A stretch of 11,356 nt of DNA from Bacteroidia bacterium (lineage in GTDB: Bacteria > Bacteroidota > Bacteroidia > Bacteroidales > Azobacteroidaceae): NCBI GenBank assembly GCA_025996865.1, contig BNTV01000141.1, positions 1 to 11,356 on the forward strand, given 5' to 3'. The position numbers and the translations under genes are program-made. The notes under the pieces are model-generated. The model did no database searches, had not been told where the DNA came from, and saw only the letters and a program-made list of their open reading frames with translations. The stretch's first letter is position 1; each line of letters starts with the position of its first letter. Positions 5,629 through 11,356 of this stretch are shown here, piece by piece.

Positions 5629-8292
5629 ATGAAAAAACTGACATTTTTTATAATAATTTGCTTAATTACCTCTTCCTGCTCAAGGAAGAACTCACTCGAC
5701 CGTTTTTCCCCGGACAGGAATGAGGTAAATTCTTCCGTCGCAATCTCTAACGATTATAAATTCAACGGTTATACATTGTATTGGCAGGATGTATATCAGC
5801 AACGTTACCGCTACGGAAATCTTTTTCGCCTTAATATCAACGATATAAATGCCATTATTCGTCAGGCAAAAGCAGATGTGGCAGAAGCCCTCCTCATTCC
5901 CGGTCTCCGTGTGCATGAAGGATTCGTAAATGCATTGCTGACAAGGGATACGGAATACAGTTCGTTGGATAATCCGTCGATAGAAAATATGACTGCCGTC
6001 CTCCGTCAAGGCGACATATTGGTCTATGCGGATGCAACATCCGAAACAGGAAAAAAATTATTGGAAAAGGCTGAAAGCATTTTTCAGGAAAATAAAACGA
6101 GCCATCAGACCAAGGCGAACGGGTATTCAAATATTAGCGCCTTTGTCTTGAAAAACGGTAACCGGACGTTGTACGCAGTAGTCGGAACTTCAAAGAAACA
6201 GCTTGCAGGCTTTCGCACGCTTCTCGAAAACACACTCAGACTTATCTCCGAATACGACCTTAAAAGAGGTTGGTTCGGCGCTCAGACCCTGATAAAAAGC
6301 GTAACCTGTACGCCGGGTACACCCATAGATGTAATTGGAAAAGGCCTGAATGAAGGTAATTCGTGGTTCATTTTCGACGGCTATATGGAATTTCTGGCGA
6401 AAAAGGAAATAGACGGCTGGGTAACCGAAAGCGGATTGCCGATCGTTGCCGACGCAGGATTTCCGCCTGTTTACAACTGCTCTGATTACGATGACCTGCA
6501 AGTACAACTGATGTTTACCCCACAGGATTGGATTGAATATGCCAAAAGGAAAAACGGATATGTTTTCCGTCAAGTCGATGACAAAGCTGCCGACAAACTT
6601 CCATACAGCGGTTATTACGCCAACCCCGGTAATGCTCGCCAAATAAATGATGAAGACAAACCTTTTGTCATTCAGACAGGCGACCTGCTGACAGGTGCGA
6701 CTTCACACATGGTGCTTTTCAACAAAAAAGGTCAGCCTTTCAACAAAGTGCAACTTTGGGATGCAATCATGAATCGCCAATCCGTAGCCATTACCGAAGG
6801 AGGATTCATGATGGGTGCGGAACTCTACCGAAACGCCCTTCAATTGATGTTCCTCGACAGGGTTTATCTCGAAAACTATTTCGGAGATCGTGTTGACCTT
6901 GAAACCGAAACGCATGGAAATCAAATATTGCTGACGGTAACAAATACTTATGACCATTCTATTAAAGGAAAGTTGAACGTGAATCTGCCGGAACAATTAT
7001 CCATGAAAGGAGAAAAAAATCCGACGCTCAACCTTCCTGCGGGAGCATCCAAAACATTTGCTTTCGATATCGAACCCAAGGCTGAAGCGATGAATCGTCG
7101 CAATGTGATTGCATTCACTTACGATTGGGGCAATCTCTCCTCAAAATCGACCCTTGCCATGCTTGAACTGCCTCCTGCGGTTTCTGTTCACGAACTGCTC
7201 TACGGTACTTCGTCAGGTATTAAATTCCCTGTTAGCATCCATAATTTTACAGCACAAGATTCTATCCCTGTAAAAATAAGCGTTGCAGGAATAAAGGAAC
7301 CGTCCGAACCGGTTTTTGAAGCCGAAAAAAAAGTCGGAGTTGCAACAGGTAACTACTGCGATACGGAATTTGATTTGCAACTGCCGGCAGGGAATTACTT
7401 TGTTACTACTTCCGCCCTTGGATTTAATGTAAAAACTCAACTTGGCGTGGAAACCCCGTCCGGTTTTGCCAAAATCGAAGACATAGACCTCAATGGAGAT
7501 GGCATAAGCGAATACGTGATGGAAAACGAACAGGTGAAGATTACTCTGCTCACAACCGGAGCGCGTGTAATTGAGTACATTGTAAAAAAGAAAAACGATA
7601 ACGTGTTATTCAAACTTTGGCCTGAAAAAGCCGATGACGACCGTCGTGCCTATCGTGAACGCGGATTTTATCCTTATGGTGGCTTTGAGGATTTTCTCGG
7701 TCAGCCAAGCTTGGAAACGCATAAAGTTTATGATGCGGTCGTAGAAAAACGTGAAGGAGAATATGTACGTTTATATATGACTGCCGACTACTATGGAAAC
7801 TTCATAGAGAAAACCTATACTCTCTACGGCAATACTCCATTGCTTGAAGTGCGCTTCGCCATGAAAATGATAAATCCGGAATTGAATGTAATCGGTCCCC
7901 AGCCTATTCTGGAAATAGGAAAAGTACACGGTACCGAAGACAAATTTATCATTCCCGAAAAGGACGGATTGCAGGAATACCGCATGAGAACCGACCGTTA
8001 TTACGGCAAAAAGTTAGATATTGTAGAAGGGTGGAATGCCGGTTACGATACACGGGAGGATATAGCGTTCGTTGGCGCTTTTCCGGTTACACGACCTGTT
8101 TTTCTTCATTTATGGATGAATCATCCCTCCAATCCGGACGCACATCATTTCTATGCAGAATTTCAACCGTGGACACCTTTGTTTATGAGGACTACCTCCT
8201 ATTTCTCCTATTATATGTGGGCAGATGCGGGAAATTGGCAAAAAGCGCTGGGTGAGTTGAAAAACAGGAACTTAATCACTATTTTAAAATAA
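5629..8292 (+). CDS. Large PUL lipoprotein, unrecognised family, with mutarotase-like C-terminal region
   Basis: An 887-residue protein with a signal segment ending in TSSC, so Cys17 is probably lipidated. The next residues (SRKN) are basic rather than acidic, which points to a periplasm-facing outer membrane lipoprotein. I do not recognise the family. By eye: residues about 40-400 form a mixed alpha/beta region rich in Trp and Tyr (GNSWFIFDGYMEFL at 244-257); about 430-600 look like two Ig-like beta-sandwich modules (LLTVTNTYDHSIKGKLNV and KFPVSIHNF); at 620-628 there is a calcium-loop-like DLNGDGISE; and about 629-850 resemble the beta-supersandwich found in galactose mutarotases and many GH and PL enzymes (ENEQVKITLLTTGARVIEYIV, then GGFEDFLGQP and FIEKTYTLYG). 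The gene follows the DUF4838 gene by 19 bases and precedes the next by 6. A role in cleaving or binding the PUL glycan is inferred. Confidence 0.8.
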   Translation: MKKLTFFIIICLITSSCSRKNSLDRFSPDRNEVNSSVAISNDYKFNGYTLYWQDVYQQRYRYGNLFRLNINDINAIIRQAKADVAEALLIPGLRVHEGFVNALLTRDTEYSSLDNPSIENMTAVLRQGDILVYADATSETGKKLLEKAESIFQENKTSHQTKANGYSNISAFVLKNGNRTLYAVVGTSKKQLAGFRTLLENTLRLISEYDLKRGWFGAQTLIKSVTCTPGTPIDVIGKGLNEGNSWFIFDGYMEFLAKKEIDGWVTESGLPIVADAGFPPVYNCSDYDDLQVQLMFTPQDWIEYAKRKNGYVFRQVDDKAADKLPYSGYYANPGNARQINDEDKPFVIQTGDLLTGATSHMVLFNKKGQPFNKVQLWDAIMNRQSVAITEGGFMMGAELYRNALQLMFLDRVYLENYFGDRVDLETETHGNQILLTVTNTYDHSIKGKLNVNLPEQLSMKGEKNPTLNLPAGASKTFAFDIEPKAEAMNRRNVIAFTYDWGNLSSKSTLAMLELPPAVSVHELLYGTSSGIKFPVSIHNFTAQDSIPVKISVAGIKEPSEPVFEAEKKVGVATGNYCDTEFDLQLPAGNYFVTTSALGFNVKTQLGVETPSGFAKIEDIDLNGDGISEYVMENEQVKITLLTTGARVIEYIVKKKNDNVLFKLWPEKADDDRRAYRERGFYPYGGFEDFLGQPSLETHKVYDAVVEKREGEYVRLYMTADYYGNFIEKTYTLYGNTPLLEVRFAMKMINPELNVIGPQPILEIGKVHGTEDKFIIPEKDGLQEYRMRTDRYYGKKLDIVEGWNAGYDTREDIAFVGAFPVTRPVFLHLWMNHPSNPDAHHFYAEFQPWTPLFMRTTSYFSYYMWADAGNWQKALGELKNRNLITILK

Positions 8293-8298
8293 AATGAC

Positions 8299-10122
8299 AT
8301 GAAAAATTTAATTTTTTTAACAATGTTATGTTTTTGGGGAGTTGCCGTTTCGACTCAGGCAAAAGGAACTCCGAAAACGCTCAAGATAAACCATATTGAA
8401 CTTGGTTATCCGCATCCGGCAATCCCATTTTATCATTTCAAGGCAGATTTGGAATTGCCCGAATCATCAATGATTGAACTGGAAGCTGTCGTCAACGGTA
8501 AAACCTTGAGATTCGTTAACCTGTACAAGGGTGATGTAGTGGAAGAAATCGACAAGCCGGGCTTTATACATCGTCCACCTTCAGGATATGCCCTTTCACA
8601 GGACAATACGTTGTATAAAAAACCTTTAATTACTGCATGGGTGAAATGGGAATCCGGGAAGACCTATAAGATTGAGATAAAAGTCAGAATGAAAAAATCG
8701 GTCAAACCTTCGCCCAATGATGAAATCATCTCGGCTACCGTCGAAGTAAAGGCTCCGGAAAAAGTCGCCACGTTCGAACCTGCATGGAAAGCCTATAAAT
8801 CCGTGGTATTGAGTGAAACTGCCGGTATAGAGCGAAAAAAAGAGCCGGTCGAAGTATTATTGCCGTTCTATCCCGATGAGCTAACAGACCTGAAACGTGA
8901 AATCCGTGTGGTAGCCGTAAATCCCCAAGACTACAGTCTGACCGAGGTACCTTGTCAGGTGTTTGAGATTCAGAAATATGCAGTCGAAGACAGCTTGAAT
9001 CCTTTGGAAGAAGGTCAGCCGCAAAGACATATTCCTCTCTGGATGCCGACTGTTACATGTAAAGTTGCCTTCCTTGCCGATGTACCGGCAAAAACAAGCA
9101 AGGTCTTTCTGATTTATTACAACAACCCGAAAGCATTGACAAAATCGTATCGTACAGATCTTCAGGTCCAGGGAGAACTGCCCGGTCTGACAATAGACAA
9201 TGATTATCTAAACATAGTTTTGCACCCTAACTCCGGTCATATCGACGAAATAACATTTAAACCCAATGCCGGAAATCCATTATTTCATCGCATGGAAACC
9301 AATGGCGCCATCCACTGGAATCCGGGTATTTACGTGCCGCCGAGAGCATGGACGCACACAGCCGATTGGAAGTTAGAACAGAATATGTATTCCATATCAG
9401 GTCCGGTACTTGCAACTGGTGAGTTCTGGGGACATTTACGCAATATGCCGGAAGTTGACGCCTCCGTCCGGTATGAATTTTTTCCGGGTGTACCCTACTT
9501 CTTCTCAACAACCGACATGAGAATCAACGAAACTGTTCAAACCCTTGCTCTCAGAAATGCTGAAATAGTACTTAAAAGAGAATTGATTACACATGCGGCA
9601 TGGTATGACGTTGTCCGCGACAAGGTAATGACTTATGATGTGCTGAATATGGCCGACCTTACCGATCTGAAAATGGAAGCCGACCTGCCATGGATTACCT
9701 TCTATAACGAAAAGACGGGAATCGGTTTTGCCGGCATCAACCTTGAATACGCCAACGCTTCGCTTGAATCGCGTACCAGTGTGCTGAATCCATACTTCTA
9801 CATCACCGGCGGTCCGTGGATTTACTGGACCCGAGCACTCTCACTAAGTTTCCTTGCATCGAATATGCAACAGGTAATACCTGCCAAAAAAGGCAGCATG
9901 TTCCATGAAAAATGGGCTTACCTCGTATATCAGATAGACAAAGAAACCCCGTATAAAGCTGTTCTTGAATGGACAAAACGCCTGACCAATCCTTTGCGTG
10001 TAAGATTAGAAGAAGAAGTTGATGACCGCGTTTCTAAAACTCTCGTCGAAATTTATATGGACGAAGGCAAAAGCGGATGGGAAGAACGGGAAACAGGAAA
10101 TCATCAGCATACAGATAAATAA
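8299..10122 (+). CDS. Secreted 607-residue PUL protein, unrecognised, beta-sandwich-rich
   Basis: An exported protein with a signal peptide of about 21 residues and probable signal peptidase I cleavage after TQA; there is no lipobox cysteine, so it should be a soluble periplasmic protein. Residues about 28-150 look like a beta-rich binding module. Residues about 165-290 (ERKKEPVEVLLPFYPDEL, then VAFLADVPAKTSKVFLIYYNNPKA) resemble the small beta domain that precedes the catalytic part in YetA/PcRGLX-like exo-rhamnogalacturonan lyases, but the match is weak. From about 297, LTIDNDYLNIVLHPNSGHIDEITF starts what reads as a beta-supersandwich continuing to about 540 and including GAIHWNPGIYVPP and ITGGPWIYWTRAL. 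The tail (about 551-607) is charged and probably helical or disordered. The ATG lies 6 bases after the preceding stop, so the two are likely co-translated and may act together. I cannot assign an activity. Confidence 0.8.
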   Translation: MKNLIFLTMLCFWGVAVSTQAKGTPKTLKINHIELGYPHPAIPFYHFKADLELPESSMIELEAVVNGKTLRFVNLYKGDVVEEIDKPGFIHRPPSGYALSQDNTLYKKPLITAWVKWESGKTYKIEIKVRMKKSVKPSPNDEIISATVEVKAPEKVATFEPAWKAYKSVVLSETAGIERKKEPVEVLLPFYPDELTDLKREIRVVAVNPQDYSLTEVPCQVFEIQKYAVEDSLNPLEEGQPQRHIPLWMPTVTCKVAFLADVPAKTSKVFLIYYNNPKALTKSYRTDLQVQGELPGLTIDNDYLNIVLHPNSGHIDEITFKPNAGNPLFHRMETNGAIHWNPGIYVPPRAWTHTADWKLEQNMYSISGPVLATGEFWGHLRNMPEVDASVRYEFFPGVPYFFSTTDMRINETVQTLALRNAEIVLKRELITHAAWYDVVRDKVMTYDVLNMADLTDLKMEADLPWITFYNEKTGIGFAGINLEYANASLESRTSVLNPYFYITGGPWIYWTRALSLSFLASNMQQVIPAKKGSMFHEKWAYLVYQIDKETPYKAVLEWTKRLTNPLRVRLEEEVDDRVSKTLVEIYMDEGKSGWEERETGNHQHTDK

Positions 10123-10129
10123 AAAAATA

Positions 10130-10184
10130 TTTTCCGATATAAAAAACAAGAATAATTCTGTTACAAAGAAAATCTATCGGAAAA
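10130..10184. repeat. Inverted repeat TTTTCCGATA / TATCGGAAAA with a long loop
   Basis: Ten bases at 10130-10139 are the perfect reverse complement of 10175-10184, separated by 35 AT-rich bases. It starts 8 bases after the stop of the last PUL gene. The long loop makes it a weak hairpin; it could be a 3' mRNA stability element, a protein-binding palindrome or chance in AT-rich DNA. Confidence 0.4.
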
Positions 10185-10206
10185 AAAATGTGAATTTTAT
10201 TTTTTT

Positions 10207-10244
10207 AATCTACTCTGATTGTTTCGACAATTGGAGTAGATTTT
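10207..10244 (+). terminator. Strong hairpin with TTCG tetraloop, likely terminator of the PUL operon
   Basis: AATCTACTCTGATTGT (10207-10222) pairs along its whole length with ACAATTGGAGTAGATT (10227-10242), giving 16 consecutive pairs including two adjacent G-U wobbles, closed by the tetraloop TTCG. The 3' side runs into TTTTG, a short U-tract for + strand transcription; the side relevant to the other strand is A-rich, so it would not terminate leftward. It lies 84 bases after the last PUL stop and 36 bases before the next gene, where an operon end is expected. The short U-tract is its weak point. Confidence 0.65.
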
Positions 10245-10278
10245 GATAACAACAACTCATGAAATACAATAAAGAAAA

Positions 10279-10563
10279 ATGATAAAAAAACAACTCAACA
10301 GATTTCGGAAATTATCTATTAAAAATAGGTTGAAAACATATAAAAGCAATAAATGGATTAGATCCGGATTGTTGTGGGGTGCTTTTATGTATCTGTCAAC
10401 GGTAATTTTCTTCCCTTTATTTAATGGAGAGAAGATAACCATGTCAGCGATATGGATAGGGATACCTCTGTGGGTAATAGGTGGGCTTGCTTTTGGTTAT
10501 ACCCTCATGAATAATACAATAAATAAAACAGATGAATCTAAAGAAAATTTAGAAAATGAATAA
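10279..10563 (+). CDS. Small two-helix membrane protein, unknown function
   Basis: A 94-residue protein with a strongly basic N-terminus (MIKKQLNRFRKLSIKNRLK...), two hydrophobic segments at about 29-48 (SGLLWGAFMYLSTVIFFPLF region) and 56-76 (AIWIGIPLWVIGGLAFGYTL region), and a short acidic C-terminal tail. The basic N-terminus suggests that both ends face the cytoplasm, with a short hairpin between the helices. It is the first gene after the putative terminator and overlaps the start of the clostripain-like stub by 8 bases, so the two were probably translated together. I do not recognise the family. The A-rich leader, the long hydrophobic pattern and the overlap support a real gene over a chance frame. 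Confidence 0.65.
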   Translation: MIKKQLNRFRKLSIKNRLKTYKSNKWIRSGLLWGAFMYLSTVIFFPLFNGEKITMSAIWIGIPLWVIGGLAFGYTLMNNTINKTDESKENLENE

Positions 10564-10720
10564 AATACTATTTGTTATCCTATTTTCCGTTATCTTGTTC
10601 TCTTGTGAAGAAGGAGAAAACTTCCGTCAAGAGCCGGTCAGTCGCACCCTTATCGTCTATATGGTTGCCGATAATGATGTTGCTACCGTCTGTTTACGTT
10701 GGACAGGTTCGTCCGATTAA
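10556..10720 (+). pseudogene. 5' remnant of a clostripain-like (peptidase C11) lipoprotein
   Basis: An ATG at 10556 overlaps the end of the small membrane-protein gene and opens a 54-codon frame. It starts with a clean lipoprotein signal (lipobox LFSC, Cys17, then the acidic EEGEN) and continues with SRTLIVYMVADNDV at residues 29-42. That segment matches the first beta-strand of Bacteroidota clostripain-family cysteine peptidases, which usually begin R-T-hydrophobic-Y-M-x-A-D-N and run to several hundred residues. Here similarity stops after about residue 42, and TAA at 10718 ends the frame. The catalytic His and Cys would lie downstream and are missing, so the product cannot be an active peptidase. 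The break near 10680 looks like a deletion joined to unrelated sequence. Family assignment rests on one short motif plus the lipoprotein context. Confidence 0.6.
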
Positions 10721-10781
10721 ACAAATGGTATTGGATACTTATAAGTTAGGTAACCCAATTGTAAAAGAAGACGTAAGATGA
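10683..10781 (+). pseudogene. Orphan C-terminal coding fragment overlapping the lepB start
   Basis: In the frame +1 to the clostripain-like stub, residues VYVGQVRPIKQMVLDTYKLG and then NPIVKEDVR read as ordinary protein and end at TGA 10779-10781. That stop overlaps the ATG of the signal peptidase gene as ATGA (10778-10781), a typical translational-coupling junction. This suggests the 3' end of a real gene once in operon with lepB, its 5' part lost. The frame is open further upstream to an ATG at 10572, but there it runs through the stub in a different frame and has no protein-like character. I cannot name the parent gene; it might also be the far end of the clostripain gene after an internal, frame-changing deletion. 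Confidence 0.45.
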
Positions 10782-11356
10782 AAAGCAAAAACATAAAATA
10801 CTCATGGAGATCTTTTTTCAAAGAGATATGCTTTTGGCTGAAAATCTTCGGAATTGCCATTTTGTTGGCAATCTTTTTGCGTATTTTTGTTTTCATGTCA
10901 GTCACGATTCCCACTCCCTCAATGGAGCCTGCTATCGTGCCGGGCGATTTTATTATTGTCAACAAATTGGCTTACGGAGCACGGATTCCCAAAAATTTCA
11001 ATTTCATGAAAGGCGGTAAATTTGAAACGTTTCGAGTCAAAGGATTTTCAAAAGTGAAGCGAAACGATGTGATTGTTTTTAATTTTCCTTATACCGACTG
11101 GTATAACTTGGGTTGGGATTTGAATGTCTATTACATCAAACGTTGCGTAGCGATTCCGGGCGATACTTTTTATATAGAAAACGGAATATACCAAGTAAAA
11201 AACTGTCCGGATACGCTGGGCAATTACGGAAATCAGTATCATTTTTCTCAAGTTCCGGCAGAAAATATCGATCCGGGAATTTTTAATTGTTTTCCCTTTG
11301 ATGATGCTTACCGGTGGACTGTGAAATCGTTTGGGCCGCTGTATGTTCCCCACAAA
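10778..11356 (+). CDS. lepB: Signal peptidase I (3' partial)
   Basis: Type I signal peptidase (family S26), the membrane-bound serine/lysine endopeptidase that removes signal peptides from exported proteins on the outer face of the inner membrane. The first 193 codons are present and the gene runs off the window. One transmembrane helix spans about residues 19-40. It is followed by box B, IPTPSMEP, with the catalytic Ser48 (codon at 10919), and by GDFIIVNKLAYGARIP (box C). YYIKRCVAIPGDTFY at 118-132 is box D, with the general-base Lys121. The later boxes, including the conserved GDN region, lie beyond the window. Its ATG overlaps the stop of the preceding fragment (ATGA), so it probably depended on upstream translation; the rearrangement may have changed how it is expressed. 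The substrates may include the exported PUL proteins, like any Sec-exported protein. Confidence 0.95.
   Translation, partial: MKSKNIKYSWRSFFKEICFWLKIFGIAILLAIFLRIFVFMSVTIPTPSMEPAIVPGDFIIVNKLAYGARIPKNFNFMKGGKFETFRVKGFSKVKRNDVIVFNFPYTDWYNLGWDLNVYYIKRCVAIPGDTFYIENGIYQVKNCPDTLGNYGNQYHFSQVPAENIDPGIFNCFPFDDAYRWTVKSFGPLYVPHK

Noticed and set aside
6190..6642. 150-codon minus-strand frame inside the 887-residue lipoprotein gene
   Set aside because: It is antisense to a convincing coding region, with no recognisable motif or promoter.
10019..10246. 75-codon plus-strand frame across the end of the 607-residue gene and the hairpin
   Set aside because: It shares the first part with another gene in a different frame, then is AT-driven Lys/Asn sequence running through the terminator hairpin.
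10556..10720. Reading the 54-codon lipoprotein frame as a complete small functional lipoprotein
   Set aside because: The RTLIVYMVADND segment belongs at the start of a large peptidase domain, and the frame ends right after it in sequence that fits another frame better, so a remnant is more likely.
10882..10889. TATTTTTG matching the Bacteroides -7 promoter box
   Set aside because: It lies inside the transmembrane-helix codons of lepB, in a T-rich stretch with no well-spaced -33 element and no gene just downstream.
11048..11353. 101-codon minus-strand frame opposite lepB
   Set aside because: lepB on the plus strand has clear catalytic motifs here; the reverse frame has none.
1..11356. Searched by eye for CRISPR-like arrays, tRNA cloverleaves, transposase motifs and terminal inverted repeats
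   Set aside because: None seen. The only repeats are the short heptamers and the hairpins listed; the junction near 10680-10700 has no visible insertion-sequence ends.

Overview
The window looks like a chromosomal piece from the phylum Bacteroidota, most likely order Bacteroidales. The evidence is a SusD-family protein, several lipoprotein families found almost only in this phylum (DUF4959/DUF5126/DUF5000 and DUF4998 types), A-rich start regions instead of clear Shine-Dalgarno sites, and a candidate promoter of the Bacteroides TTG / TAnnTTTG type. All genes I accept are on the + strand. I see no tRNA, rRNA, CRISPR array or insertion sequence, and no gene-free stretch over 300 bases; the longest gap is 156 bases (10123-10278).

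Bases 1-10122 are the downstream part of a polysaccharide utilization locus (PUL). It opens inside a SusD-like glycan-binding lipoprotein whose 5' end, and presumably its SusC partner, lie upstream. Next come two lipoproteins with discoidin-like C-terminal domains (1244-2488 and 2519-3685), a secreted DUF4838 protein (3735-5609), an 887-residue lipoprotein (5629-8292) and a 607-residue secreted protein (8299-10122). The gaps are 35, 30, 49, 19 and 6 bases, so this reads as one operon, with a possible extra promoter before the DUF4838 gene. A strong hairpin with a TTCG loop at 10207-10242 probably ends it.

A working model (inference): the SusD-like protein and the two discoidin-like lipoproteins, which carry acidic residues after the lipid-bearing cysteine, capture a glycan at the cell surface. 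The DUF4838 protein and the last two proteins, which lack such a signal, process it in the periplasm. None of the last three belongs to a glycoside hydrolase or polysaccharide lyase family I can name, so the substrate and chemistry are open. This is the best candidate for undescribed biology in the window.

Bases 10279-11356 are a separate unit: a small two-helix membrane protein, the first 54 codons of a broken clostripain-like (peptidase C11) lipoprotein, an orphan C-terminal coding fragment in another frame, and the 5' part of a signal peptidase I gene that runs off the window. The clostripain stub and the orphan fragment meet at an apparent deletion or rearrangement junction near 10680-10700.
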